The notes: generated by a model not told the origin, from the sequence alone. Positions 34,494 to 43,526 are shown, counted from the stretch's first letter. The stretch: 64,000 nt of DNA from Spirochaetaceae bacterium (GCA_002730875.1 PCBI01000019.1:124001-188000), one strand, 5' to 3'. Made by a program: numbers and translations.

Positions 34494-36467
34494 ATGAATT
34501 GCCCGACACCGGTACCATTTCAAAGCGTAAGCATGTCCCTGTTTCAAGACTATTCCTGCCACATTATCTATCGAAAATCCGGTAAGTTGCTGGAGGAAGA
34601 ATTTGAAACCAGCGGCATCGTGCGCAACAGCAATAGCAATACCTTTCAGCTAAAGGATCAAAGCCAGGAAGATACACTCAGATTCAGGTTGAAGCAGCTG
34701 GCTTCGGAGGAAACATTCCTGGAACGGTTCGAGATCCGTTTTCGAGATCCTCAGGGACGCTTCTTTGCCGGGCAACATGGAATACGAATGTTCCAACATG
34801 GTTATCACTCCTGGTCTCATTGCCAGGTTGTAGGCGCCAGGGATCGAGACCTGCAATCCCGTTTTCGCTGGAAACATGATATGGACGAAAATCCGGAGAC
34901 TCCGTTTCCTTCCAGGTTTCCGGGCAGGCTTCATTCTACAGCGCAAAGGGGGCTTTTTCATTCCGAAGGGGTAGTCGCCCTGGTATCGGAGTCCGGAAAG
35001 ATGGTTTTCCTGGGACAGGGCGAAGTCGGTTCCCAGCATGTTCGTTACCGCGTTCATTTGCATCCTTCGGATGGATCCATGAAGGATTTACGGATTATCT
35101 GGGACTTCAACGGTCAGAAATCGGTATCCCATTCCATCCTGCCCGTGAGCTCGGTGCGGGCCTTTCAATCCAGCGAACCCAATCAAAGCTTTTTTACATT
35201 CATAGATAAATCCTTCTTTGAGATCAGTCGCGAATTACCGGATCCCCCGAATCGCTCGGCTAACTTCACCGGATGGTGCTCCTGGTATCATTACTATACG
35301 GGCATCAATGAAGAAAACCTGTCGCACAACTTGATGCTTCTTAAAGCCCGGGAAGTTAAGATGGATGTCTTTCAGATCGATGACGGCTATCAGAAAAACA
35401 TCGGCGACTGGCTCCACACCAACGAGAAGTTCCCCAGGGGACTGGGTCCGCTGGTCAAAGAAATCAAGAAGGCCGGGTATCGCGCCGGGGTATGGTATGC
35501 GCCCTTTCTGACCCGTCCGGATGCGGATCTCATCAAGAAGCATCCCGAGATACTTTTACGAAATCATGCAGGACGCCCGGTGCGCGCATTAATCAATCCG
35601 AACTGGGGAGGAAAAACCTACGCCCTGGACGTTACGCATCCGGCCTATCTGGAATACATCTTCCGGGTAACCAGGCATTTCGTGGAACTTGGCTTCACAT
35701 ATCTCAAGTTAGACTTCCTGTTCACACCGTACTTTCGCGGTCAGTACTATTCGCCGGATACCACCGGCTCCATGCGATTGCGAAAGGCTCTGGAGACGAT
35801 CCGCAAAGCGGCTGGTAAAAAAACCTTCCTGCTTGGATGCGGTTGCCCCCTGTATCCCAGCGTGGGAATCGTTGATGGTCAGCGAGTGAGCATGGACGTT
35901 AATCATATGTGGGAGAAGCCCTTTCTGGGAAAAATCCTGGGCGATCGGAACTTCCCGGCTTTGCGGCCGGCCCTGCAGAACAATCTGCTCAGGTCGTTTA
36001 TGCATCAGCGGCTCTGGCTGAACGATCCCGATTGTCTGATGCTCAGAAATAGAGAAACAGAATTGAACGATGCGCAGATCCGACTTTCGGCCGTTATCAT
36101 GACCCTGGTGGGCGGCATGATTTTGATCAGCGACGATTTGCAGCTATTGGATACCGCTCGCTTCGACTGGCTGCAAAACATCCTGGAAATCAACAAGAAG
36201 TGCTCCGTCAAGCCCTCCATTCCCCTGGAGGCGCTGAACAACCCTTTCCCTCTGGGCGCCTACAATCCGGCGGGTTATCTCGGCCTCTGGAACCCTACGG
36301 ATAAACCGGCCAGAATCGAGGTCGCTTTGCCCGCCGGGCTTTCCACCGGCGATCTCAAACGCCGCACGGACCTGTTCGATGGCCAGCTCATACCCTGGAC
36401 AGTCTCCAAAGAAAGCATCTCGATTAGCATGGCCCCCTACGAAAGCTTCCTGACGAAGCTTTCGTAG
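34494..36467 (+). CDS. Alpha-galactosidase, GH36
   Basis: Retaining glycosidase expected to remove terminal alpha-galactose from oligosaccharides; no signal peptide, so probably cytoplasmic. It has 657 residues from the ATG at 34494; an ATG at 34533 is also possible. An N-terminal beta-sandwich (to about 240) is followed by a TIM barrel: GWCSWYHYYTG at 260-270, DVFQIDDGYQ at 291-300, GVWYAPF, and YLKLDF at 403-408 with the nucleophile Asp407. The acid/base is probably Asp458 in RVSMDVNHMW. A C-terminal beta domain closes it. No sugar transporter or regulator is adjacent. A long hairpin follows at 36509. Confidence 0.9.
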   Translation: MNCPTPVPFQSVSMSLFQDYSCHIIYRKSGKLLEEEFETSGIVRNSNSNTFQLKDQSQEDTLRFRLKQLASEETFLERFEIRFRDPQGRFFAGQHGIRMFQHGYHSWSHCQVVGARDRDLQSRFRWKHDMDENPETPFPSRFPGRLHSTAQRGLFHSEGVVALVSESGKMVFLGQGEVGSQHVRYRVHLHPSDGSMKDLRIIWDFNGQKSVSHSILPVSSVRAFQSSEPNQSFFTFIDKSFFEISRELPDPPNRSANFTGWCSWYHYYTGINEENLSHNLMLLKAREVKMDVFQIDDGYQKNIGDWLHTNEKFPRGLGPLVKEIKKAGYRAGVWYAPFLTRPDADLIKKHPEILLRNHAGRPVRALINPNWGGKTYALDVTHPAYLEYIFRVTRHFVELGFTYLKLDFLFTPYFRGQYYSPDTTGSMRLRKALETIRKAAGKKTFLLGCGCPLYPSVGIVDGQRVSMDVNHMWEKPFLGKILGDRNFPALRPALQNNLLRSFMHQRLWLNDPDCLMLRNRETELNDAQIRLSAVIMTLVGGMILISDDLQLLDTARFDWLQNILEINKKCSVKPSIPLEALNNPFPLGAYNPAGYLGLWNPTDKPARIEVALPAGLSTGDLKRRTDLFDGQLIPWTVSKESISISMAPYESFLTKLS

Positions 36468-36508
36468 CAAAGAGAATGTTTATCGAGGCCACAGGCCGCA
36501 CCGTTGGG

Positions 36509-36545
36509 CCGTCCGGAAGAATACATGGAAGTATTTTCCGGACGG
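36509..36545 (+). other. 15-bp hairpin between the galactosidase gene and fliY, no U tract
   Basis: The left arm 36509-36524 pairs with the right arm 36531-36545 (CCGTCCGGAA against TTCCGGACGG, then AATAC against GTATT) with one bulged G and the loop ATGGAA. It lies 42 bp after the galactosidase stop and about 60 bp before the fliY start. No T run follows. Confidence 0.65.
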
Positions 36546-36608
36546 GCACTCTAAAGATTCTAATGGCTCTATTTGACAATATGTCCGATAATACCCACAG
36601 GTAGCACT

Positions 36609-37682
36609 ATGGCTGACGGTTCATTAACGCAAGAAGAGATAGATCTATTATTGCAGGGGGCAGATGACCTTTCCGGTCAGGCCCAGGAATCAGGTCCTGC
36701 ACAGAGTCAGGGCGGGGGAGACGATTTATCTCCTCTGGAGAAGGAAAACCTGGCGGATATTGCCTATCAGGGGCTCCGTTCGGGTACCCAGTCTCTATCC
36801 ATGATTCTTTCCAGGTCGGTGAACCTGGGAAATCCCTATGCCGAAGTCCGTTCTACAGAAGAAGCGGAGAAGGAATTCTCCAGCGGCTATGTTTACTTTT
36901 CTCAAAACCTGACGGGAGCTCTCTCCGGTTCCGTTGCTCTTTTTCTGTCCGTTTCCGATGCCAGCAAGATCAGCTCCCTCTTGATGGGGGGCGATGCCTC
37001 GGAAGAGGCCGGGGATAGTCTGGATAGCGCCCAGATCGCTACAATCAAGGATGCCATGGGCCCTCTGTTGTTCTCCATGGTGAACCAGTTCTCTGTAAAG
37101 GCCGGGGAAGCGGTAACGCCTCTCGGATTGGACGTCAAGAATGTGTCCGATGAGCCCACCTTTCCCGTGGGAGGCGGCCGAATACTCAGAGTGCAAATCC
37201 CTCTGAAAGTCGAGAATACGATCGACTCCCGGGTTACTCTTCTCCTGCCGCTGGAGATGGCCCGATTGCTTCACGATCGATCCCGACGGGCCGCAGCCGG
37301 GGCTCAGATGATGAATCCGGATATGGCGAATCAGCCCCAGGGACCACAGCCGGGTCAGAACCCGCTCAAGAACGTGGGTTTTCCTCAGCTATCCAATGCC
37401 GGCATGGGTCCGCTTACTCCCAACATGGATCTCCTCATGGATGTGGAGATGACTCTCACTGTAGAGTTGGGAAGAACCAAGAAATACATCAAAGAGATCC
37501 TCAGCCTCGGGGAGGGCTCGATCATCGAACTGGATAAACTGGCCGGTGAGCCGGTGGACCTGCTGGTGAACGGTAAGCTAATTGCTAAAGGCGAGGTGGT
37601 TGTAATTGACGAGAACTTCGGTGTTCGTGTAACGGATATTGTGAGCCAGGCTGAAAGGCTAAAGGCACGAAAACAAAACTGA
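36609..37682 (+). CDS. fliN: Flagellar motor switch protein FliY/FliN
   Basis: C-ring component of the periplasmic flagella that sets rotation sense and takes part in export. The ATG at 36609 is chosen because the protein then begins MADGSLTQEEIDLLL, the CheY-binding start typical of FliM/FliY; AGGTAG lies upstream. It has 357 residues. A CheC-like middle domain (about 50-225, GSVALFLSVSDASKISSLLMGG) is followed by a Pro/Gln/Asn-rich linker (about 235-275) and the SpoA/FliN domain (about 280-355, VEMTLTVELGRTKKYIKEILSLGEGSIIELDKLAGEPVDLLVN). The CheC part and length make it FliY-like. No other flagellar gene is adjacent. Nine bases separate it from the SET gene, so they may share a transcript. 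Confidence 0.93.
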   Translation: MADGSLTQEEIDLLLQGADDLSGQAQESGPAQSQGGGDDLSPLEKENLADIAYQGLRSGTQSLSMILSRSVNLGNPYAEVRSTEEAEKEFSSGYVYFSQNLTGALSGSVALFLSVSDASKISSLLMGGDASEEAGDSLDSAQIATIKDAMGPLLFSMVNQFSVKAGEAVTPLGLDVKNVSDEPTFPVGGGRILRVQIPLKVENTIDSRVTLLLPLEMARLLHDRSRRAAAGAQMMNPDMANQPQGPQPGQNPLKNVGFPQLSNAGMGPLTPNMDLLMDVEMTLTVELGRTKKYIKEILSLGEGSIIELDKLAGEPVDLLVNGKLIAKGEVVVIDENFGVRVTDIVSQAERLKARKQN

Positions 37683-37690
37683 AGTAACGA

Positions 37691-38338
37691 ATGAAAAAGA
37701 AAACTCCCTCAAAAGCAAAAAAGAAATCCAGCAACCCCGCGGCGAAGAAAAGGCCCTCCGCAAAGAAGAAACCCGCCGCGAAAAAAAAGCCAGCGGCCAA
37801 GAAGAAGTCTTCGGCGAAGAAAAAGCCGGCGGCCAAAAAGTCTGCCGGAACAAAGAAGCCCGCGAAAAAGGCCGATAGCAAGAAAAAACCTGCAGGAAGC
37901 AAGAAGACCTCGGGTCATCGCACTGTAGAGAAAAAGCACTCATCCAGCTCGTCTCGTCCCCGGATACTTCCTGCGGACACTCCGTTCCCCGTAAAGTTTA
38001 CGGAGAAGTCCAACAAAGCCATCGCAAAGTATGTTTACAACAAGAACAGCTCCATTCATGGAATGGGCGCCTTTGCAAAGAGTCGCATTCCCAAAGGAGC
38101 CTATGTTGGTTCTTACGAAGGAATACCCTCTCTGGATGATGATATATACGTACTATGGGTGGAACAGGACAACGGTTCCTGGCGGGGCATCGACGGAAAG
38201 AACGAATTGCGGTATCTGAATCATAGCTCCCGTCCCAATGTAGAGTGGAACGAAAACCGGCTCTACAGTACTCGCGTCATTGAGCCCCATGAGGAGCTCA
38301 CTTTCCATTACGGCGACGAGTGGGACGACGTGGACTAG
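37691..38338 (+). CDS. SET-domain methyltransferase with histone-H1-like tail
   Basis: 215 residues. Residues 1-85 are almost only Lys, Ala, Pro and Ser in short repeats (KKKPAAKKKPAAKKK and similar), like the C-terminal tail of histone H1 or the bacterial Hc1/HCT proteins. Residues 88-95 are a Ser run. Residues 100-215 form a SET domain: SSIHGMGAFAKSRIPKG (the GxG of the cofactor site) near 119-135, RYLNHSSRPNVEW near 176-188 (the NHSxxPN knot) and EELTFHYGDEW near 203-213. There is no post-SET Cys cluster. SET proteins methylate lysines using S-adenosylmethionine, so the tail could be a DNA tether, a substrate, or both. It is 8 bp after fliY. Its 3' end overlaps the 3' end of lnt by 41 bp. 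Confidence 0.9.
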   Translation: MKKKTPSKAKKKSSNPAAKKRPSAKKKPAAKKKPAAKKKSSAKKKPAAKKSAGTKKPAKKADSKKKPAGSKKTSGHRTVEKKHSSSSSRPRILPADTPFPVKFTEKSNKAIAKYVYNKNSSIHGMGAFAKSRIPKGAYVGSYEGIPSLDDDIYVLWVEQDNGSWRGIDGKNELRYLNHSSRPNVEWNENRLYSTRVIEPHEELTFHYGDEWDDVD

Positions 38339-40274
38339 TCTTCTTTCCCCGGGGCATCTGTACCCGGGCCGGCGAGCTCTCCAGGGCAGGGCTACTTCCC
38401 GTTGCATCGCTTCGGGAACGGCCCTGATTACCGGACCTCCGGTTGCCTGGCTTTTTCCTTCCAACGAACCAGAATCCCACCAGAGCCAGAAAAGGAATCA
38501 GAAACCAGCTATCGCCGTAGCTGACATAGAACGTGTCTTCGGATCTGTGTACGGGCACACGGAAGATTTGAAAGTCCTTAACTTCCTGGCCAGTAAGCCT
38601 GGGGCCCACTTCCGGCGTTACGTAATTGCCGGCAATATCCACCATGCCGGACGTTCCGCTGTTGGTAGAGCGCAAGATAGCCCTTCGAGTTTCAATGGCG
38701 CGAATGCGACCCAGCTCAAAGTGCTGGAAGGTTTCTATAGTCTTTCCGTACCACTTGTCCTGAGTAATGTTTACCATGAAGTCCGGATTGGCCGAATTTT
38801 CATGAAAGAAATCGCGAATGTAGTCCGGGCTTAGAATCTCATAGCAGATCAATGGCATGAATTGACCGGTGGGCTGAAAATCGCGACTCTCCAGCTTTCT
38901 TGTCAGAGCCTGAATATCTTCGGTCTTGATTGCCTGCGGATCGGACAGGTTTCCGTAGCGGACTTCTACCTGGGCCCGGGAATTCATGTCTTTGCTCTGA
39001 TAGGGCAGCAAAGTGTATTCGGTTCCGGGACGAAATCGGCTGTAGCGCACGCTTTCCGGAACGAGCATGATCAGGCCCGTATCCTCTAGAAATGTCGCAT
39101 AAGGTATTTGTTCGCCAAAAGCGATGAGTATCTGCTTATGGTAGTAGCCGGCGCGCTGACCGTTTCGGGCAAACAGTGACGATGAATTGTGTACGTCTCT
39201 TCGCGGCATCCCGGTGTTCGGATCCCGACTGATTCCAAAAGCGTTCTGGTTGAAGAACACTTCGGCTTCGAATGCATCTGCCAGGTCCAGGACCATCTTT
39301 TCATATTCGGGACGGTAACCGTAGGTTAGCTTGCGTGTAAGAAAGTTATCCTGAGTGGTGAAATAGGGGACCGCCGACTCCGGAAGCACTACCAGTTCTA
39401 CATCCAGATCTTTCTTGCGGGCCTCTTCTTTGGCCTGCTGGGCCAGATCCGGAATGGTGATTTCCATGATATCGCGGATCACCGGCCAGGTGACTTCCTG
39501 CGCGCCCCCGGCCTTCTCCAGCGGAGCATCCGGCTGAATGGTCAGGGCCGTAACATGGGGAAGATCCTTCTGGAGGTCTTCCATAGAGGATTTCTTGTAT
39601 GCGCCGAACACCAGGCCGGCAACGGCCACCGCAACGATAGGACTGGCTGCTTTCCAGCGCTGGACGCTCTTGAAACGGTTCCAGTAGATGCCAGTCCAGG
39701 GTTGGCCTTTCAATAGCTTGAAAGAACCGTAGGAAAGAAAGACCAGCAGAAAGCTCAGCCCGTGGATGCCCACATATTCAGCCAGTTGTGCGAAGTAAGG
39801 GTTTCCGGCGATCAGGTTGCCCCAGTACCAATTGAATACCTGGGGAAAAAGCAGATCCAGAGCCACAGCTACGGTGGGGATAAGGATAAGGGACGGCAGT
39901 CGTAACCTGCGATACTTCTTCCGGTTTAGAACGCCCAGGGCCAGCATCAAAAAGGGAATCTTTAAATTGAGCAGGAATGTGTAGGGAATGAACGTGAACA
40001 CCGCCACATAGATAGGCAGTCCGCCGTACACAGTAAAGAGATGGATGGTCCAGTAGAAGCCGAAAACGCAGAGCCAGAAGGCCGCCATGAAGCCGAACCA
40101 GAGAAGTCTTTTCGCAGAAAGGCTCTGTTTCTGGGCCTGATAAAAAAGGATCCACAGAGCCAGATAGGTCGTGAGAGGAAAATTGAAAGGGGCCAGGGAA
40201 AGGGCCGAAAGAATACCAAATACTATGGCAGAAAAAACCATTGATTGAAAGGGGGCTTTCAGGAGCTTAATCAT
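38298..40274 (-). CDS. lnt: Apolipoprotein N-acyltransferase
   Basis: Adds the third acyl chain to the N-terminal Cys of lipoproteins in the inner membrane. It has 658 residues, longer than the usual 510-550. An N-terminal block of about six membrane helices (residues 8-215) is followed by the nitrilase domain at about 240-590. The catalytic triad is seen: Glu299 (VVLPES), Lys380 (YYHKQ), Cys477 (LICYEIL). A last helix near 590-605 is followed by an Arg/Ser-rich tail of about 50 residues, which overlaps the end of the SET gene on the other strand. The many lipobox proteins in the window are its likely substrates. Its ATG and that of divergent pyrE are two bases apart. Confidence 0.95.
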   Translation of the reverse strand: MIKLLKAPFQSMVFSAIVFGILSALSLAPFNFPLTTYLALWILFYQAQKQSLSAKRLLWFGFMAAFWLCVFGFYWTIHLFTVYGGLPIYVAVFTFIPYTFLLNLKIPFLMLALGVLNRKKYRRLRLPSLILIPTVAVALDLLFPQVFNWYWGNLIAGNPYFAQLAEYVGIHGLSFLLVFLSYGSFKLLKGQPWTGIYWNRFKSVQRWKAASPIVAVAVAGLVFGAYKKSSMEDLQKDLPHVTALTIQPDAPLEKAGGAQEVTWPVIRDIMEITIPDLAQQAKEEARKKDLDVELVVLPESAVPYFTTQDNFLTRKLTYGYRPEYEKMVLDLADAFEAEVFFNQNAFGISRDPNTGMPRRDVHNSSSLFARNGQRAGYYHKQILIAFGEQIPYATFLEDTGLIMLVPESVRYSRFRPGTEYTLLPYQSKDMNSRAQVEVRYGNLSDPQAIKTEDIQALTRKLESRDFQPTGQFMPLICYEILSPDYIRDFFHENSANPDFMVNITQDKWYGKTIETFQHFELGRIRAIETRRAILRSTNSGTSGMVDIAGNYVTPEVGPRLTGQEVKDFQIFRVPVHRSEDTFYVSYGDSWFLIPFLALVGFWFVGRKKPGNRRSGNQGRSRSDATGSSPALESSPARVQMPRGKKTSPRRPTRRRNGK

Positions 40275-40276
40275 GT

Positions 40277-40873
40277 ATGAGTTCCGAGTCTGTTTTCGAT
40301 ACCAGCGCTTTGTTTAATCTTATCAAGGATCATGCCTATGCGTACCGGCAGGAACCTTTTACACTAGCTTCAGGCAAAACGTCTCATCACTACTTCAATT
40401 GCAAGAAGATTACGTTACATCCGGCCAGGCTCAGTCTGCTATGCGATCATATCTATTTGCGTTTCTTTGTTGATGGGCCTCTGGAGTTGCCTGTAGCCGT
40501 AGGCGGACTCACCCTGGGAGCGGATCCGCTATCCTACGGAATCTCGCTGCGTTTCATCGCGGCGGACCATCTATGCTATCCGCTGGTCGTCCGCAAAGAG
40601 GCGAAGGGTCATGGAATGGCGCGCTTGATTGAAGGGGAAGTAGAAGCCATCGCCGGTGAGGAAGTGCTGGCTCTGGACGATGTGATCACTACCGGCGGCA
40701 GCACTTTAAAGGCTGTAAAGGCTCTGAGAGAGGCCGGATTCAAAGTGAATCGCGCCCTTTGTATCGTGGACCGGCAGGAAGGGGGCGAAGAGGCTCTCGG
40801 CGCCGAGGGCGTTGCATTACTCTCTCTGTTTCGGAAAAGCGACTTCATTGAAGAAGGCATGAACGCGAATTAG
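40277..40873 (+). CDS. pyrE: Orotate phosphoribosyltransferase
   Basis: Pyrimidine synthesis: joins orotate and PRPP to give OMP. It has 198 residues. Seen: PFTLASGKTSHHYFNCKKI near 27-45 (orotate site), VAVGGLTLGADPLS, the flexible RKEAKGHGMARLIEGEV loop, and the PRPP motif VLALDDVITTGGS near 130-142. AGGAG lies 11 bases before the ATG, inside the lnt coding region. Only two bases separate its start from that of lnt. Its last 29 bp overlap the converging endonuclease gene. Confidence 0.96.
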   Translation: MSSESVFDTSALFNLIKDHAYAYRQEPFTLASGKTSHHYFNCKKITLHPARLSLLCDHIYLRFFVDGPLELPVAVGGLTLGADPLSYGISLRFIAADHLCYPLVVRKEAKGHGMARLIEGEVEAIAGEEVLALDDVITTGGSTLKAVKALREAGFKVNRALCIVDRQEGGEEALGAEGVALLSLFRKSDFIEEGMNAN

Positions 40874-41831
40874 GGTTGTTCGCTCCTTTCCGGTCCGGGT
40901 TAAAGTGGGCGGGGCTATTCGTCGTGGATGTGTAGTCCATGGGCCATCCGGACCCGCTCCCATCTGTTCTATCCGATGCTTTTTTCCCGTCTTCGGGGGC
41001 TGCGCCATAGCCATACAGAAAAGGGTTCGAGTTCCCCTGGAGTTTGCGTATCATTCGGTCCCGTGCGAATTCGGCGGGACCGGGGGGATACTTTCTGTGC
41101 CAGCCAAGGTACCGGTCTTTTTCTGAATCGCTTAGCCTGATTCCATAGACAGCATTCATGTAGAGATAGCTACGAGCGATTATTCCGCGAGCGGATTCCG
41201 GAGGTTCGGCGAGGTCCGTTTCGCTGGAAATCTCCATATCGCAGGCGCCGTATTCTCTTCTTTCGCCGGGGATATCGCCAAAATTGTAGTTCTGCCGGTG
41301 CCGATTGATTTCGCCTATTGCCGGACGCAGATTATGAAGATCCGCTTCCATTGCGCGAAATATCGGATCTAATTTCCGACAACAGCTTCGACCGCCGTAC
41401 AAAACGCCGCTGCTTCGTTGGCAGCCATCGGACCAGCACGGGCGGTCTCCACCCAGTCTGGATGCGGGTACCACATGCTCCCAGTGGACCTTGTACTGGC
41501 GGTCTCTGTCATTCGGATCTCGGGGCGAAAAGGAGCAGTTCTCGGCGCCGGCCAGCTTACGATCGGGATCAAACGAGCAGTTGCAGTACAACGTGTTTTC
41601 CGGTCTTTTTCTGTAGATATCTCTGAGAACCGAATTCGCCTCGCGATAGCTAGAGATACGGAGATTTCGATTCCCCTGGAGCCAGATTTCCTGGGCTTCG
41701 TCATTAGCCGGATCAAAGCTAACAGGCTCGGGGGAAAGGCAGCTTGCCCCGGCCAGGGAAAAGAGCGCCAGAACCAGCGGCCCCAGCAAAGATAGCCGGG
41801 TTGACCAGAGGGGCTTTCTGCGAGAGTTCAC
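40845..41831 (-). CDS. Endonuclease I family lipoprotein
   Basis: Probable secreted or surface DNase of the Vvn/EndA (endonuclease I) type. Seen: YKVHWEHVVPASRLGG (catalytic His in EHVVPAS) and DLHNLRPAIGEINRHRQNYNFG (metal site Asn). Several Cys in the first half (CNCSF, ENCSF, CCRK) suggest disulfides. The signal peptide ends in a lipobox (LAGASC). The GTG at 41831 gives 328 residues and a normal N-region; the frame also starts at an ATG at 41951 that overlaps the stop of the upstream PilZ gene (TAATG), but that would add 40 polar residues. A low-complexity tail of about 55 residues closes it, overlapping pyrE. Confidence 0.85.
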   Translation of the reverse strand: MNSRRKPLWSTRLSLLGPLVLALFSLAGASCLSPEPVSFDPANDEAQEIWLQGNRNLRISSYREANSVLRDIYRKRPENTLYCNCSFDPDRKLAGAENCSFSPRDPNDRDRQYKVHWEHVVPASRLGGDRPCWSDGCQRSSGVLYGGRSCCRKLDPIFRAMEADLHNLRPAIGEINRHRQNYNFGDIPGERREYGACDMEISSETDLAEPPESARGIIARSYLYMNAVYGIRLSDSEKDRYLGWHRKYPPGPAEFARDRMIRKLQGNSNPFLYGYGAAPEDGKKASDRTDGSGSGWPMDYTSTTNSPAHFNPDRKGANNPNSRSCLLQ

Positions 41832-41950
41832 TGCGATGCTTTCATGCCTTTGTAGCTTTGTATCGCTATGATCTTGAGGCGTTGCGCCGCTGCAGTCTTC
41901 TCTCTTTGAACCGCTATGTATGCGGCCCTTTGCGCTACGGCTGCGGATCA

Positions 41951-43123
41951 TTAGCTCCTTGCTCGTTTGAGCTGCTGTTTCTTTGCTTCCAGACGGGCTT
42001 TCGCTTCTTGCTCCATCTTATCTACGTTTCCCAGAAATCTCTTATAGCTTGCTTCGTCCGAGTTACCCGCGATCTGGACCCCCAGGAGCAATTCGCCCGA
42101 GGCCATTTTTTTCTGAGAGCGAATCTGGCCAAACAGAGTGATGGGAGCCTGCATACGAAACACCAGGTCGAAAGTAAATCCGTTTTGTCGGGCCAGATAC
42201 GTTCGCAGCTCTTCATGGGTGATTCGTACTCGAATCCCGCCGCGCGAAACGTTCACAACCTGCTGTTTCTCTTTGATCATTACCGTGTTGGATCCGCGAA
42301 TCTTTTCTACCATATCCGCCGAGGCATTGTAGAGTTTATCCAGGGTTCCTTCCGGGAAGGTTCCCTTCTTTCCCTGCACATGAATGTAGCCAATAGGAAT
42401 GGGGCTACGGTCATGGGTCATGTAGATCACAGGTACAATGGCTTCCGCCTTTACCTTGTGATTTCTATACTCAATGATCTTCTCCTGTAACTTGTTGCCC
42501 AGAAGTGCGGCTGCATCCAGGCATCGGTCATCCTGCGGACGATAGGAATGGGGATCTTCTGTTGCGGGAATATAGATAGACTTGCCGTGTTTTTTGACCT
42601 GGTCCAACCAGGTGCCTCGTTTTCCAAAAGCGTCAATCTTCACGATTTCAAAATCCCTTTTCAGGATTTGCTCGTACTCCCCGAAGCCCACTTTCACCGA
42701 AGTCGGAATGGTCAGTGTATCTGTGTCGATAGTATGTCTACTCGCCAGGATATTTGTAATGTGTGCTTGATCCGGGCTGAGAGGAATCCGCATATTGGAT
42801 CGCTCTTTTTTGGCAATGGCGGCGCTGTTTACCTGGATATTGTACAGATTCTCGCCGGACTTTTTCAGAACCTCGCAGTGCAGCTCGATGTATCTGCCCA
42901 GGATCCTGAACAGCTGAAGCTTCATCTCTGGCTCCAGGGTTACTTTCTTACTCTCGAGTAAAATTCGGTTATTTAGATCGAATTCGTGGACCAGGGCTTC
43001 GGCCGGCGGATCCTGGCCCTTGAGAAACATGGTGCGGCCTTTCAGGTGCCGGGCCAGCAGGTGTTGAATCTTATCCGCGCCATACAGGTACTCCAGCTCT
43101 CTCTCTTGAACAGGCTCTGACAT
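41951..43123 (-). CDS. DUF1577-like protein with C-terminal PilZ domain
   Basis: 390-residue cytoplasmic protein. It resembles the Leptospira DUF1577 group, in which a long N-terminal region (about 1-270) precedes a PilZ domain. Seen: RxxxR at Arg108-Arg112 (ERSNMR) and a later VVNVSRGGIRVRI near 303-315, matching the (D/N)xSxxG motif of c-di-GMP-binding PilZ. PilZ proteins bind c-di-GMP through these two motifs. Here they lie about 190 residues apart, so binding is uncertain. A coiled coil ends the protein (EQEAKARLEAKKQQLK). It overlaps the start frame of the downstream nuclease. The HD-GYP gene at 20373 would degrade the same messenger. Confidence 0.75.
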   Translation of the reverse strand: MSEPVQERELEYLYGADKIQHLLARHLKGRTMFLKGQDPPAEALVHEFDLNNRILLESKKVTLEPEMKLQLFRILGRYIELHCEVLKKSGENLYNIQVNSAAIAKKERSNMRIPLSPDQAHITNILASRHTIDTDTLTIPTSVKVGFGEYEQILKRDFEIVKIDAFGKRGTWLDQVKKHGKSIYIPATEDPHSYRPQDDRCLDAAALLGNKLQEKIIEYRNHKVKAEAIVPVIYMTHDRSPIPIGYIHVQGKKGTFPEGTLDKLYNASADMVEKIRGSNTVMIKEKQQVVNVSRGGIRVRITHEELRTYLARQNGFTFDLVFRMQAPITLFGQIRSQKKMASGELLLGVQIAGNSDEASYKRFLGNVDKMEQEAKARLEAKKQQLKRARS

Positions 43124-43194
43124 CCACTAATCTCTGACTGTAAGTCTCATTACAGGCAATTCCTTTTTTGCGGCCTGTACCACAGAAGCATCCT

Positions 43195-43325
43195 TCGCGG
43201 CTTTCCGGCGAATGGACTACTCGGGCCTCTATGGGGCTTCCCGGGAAATGGCCCACTCGGAGCCTCTCACTCGGAGCCTCTATAGGGCTTTCCAGCGAAT
43301 GGTCGATTTGAAGCCTCTATCGGCC
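43195..43325. repeat. Decayed tandem repeat, about 36 bp
   Basis: Upstream of the outer-membrane protein gene and of the PilZ gene start. About three and a half units share the words TTCC.GCGAATGG, ACTCGG and GCCTCTAT.GGGC (for example at 43201, 43235 and 43287). Copies differ in length and sequence. Confidence 0.7.
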
Positions 43326-43510
43326 ATTCAGGTTTTTTTTGGGCAATACCTGCTTCCATTGAGACCGATTCTGCAGCAGATGAGCTCCATTACGGGGGCC
43401 TCTGCCTGGCGACTGCCTAGTAACGGGGCATTTTTTCTCTAAAACAGGCAGAATGACTCCAGCGATCTCGGATTTTCTTTCTTATTGCCTCCCTGTGGGC
43501 CCAATCAGGC

Positions 43511-43526
43511 TGGCACAGTTCCTGCA
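43511..43526 (+). promoter_or_regulatory. Sigma-54-type promoter of the outer-membrane protein gene
   Basis: TGGCACAGTTCCTGCA: -24 element TGGCAC (43511-43516) and -12 element CTGCA (43522-43526), with GG and GC exactly 12 bp apart. It differs from the TGGCAC-N5-TTGCA consensus by one base. The start of transcription would be near 43537, the ribosome-binding site is at 43544 and the TTG start at 43558. Spacing is what a real sigma-54 promoter would have. Confidence 0.7.

Noticed and set aside
37585-37943. Minus-strand frames rich in Phe/Ala/Gly opposite the SET gene tail
   Set aside because: Mirror of the Lys/Ala codons of the histone-like tail; no independent support.
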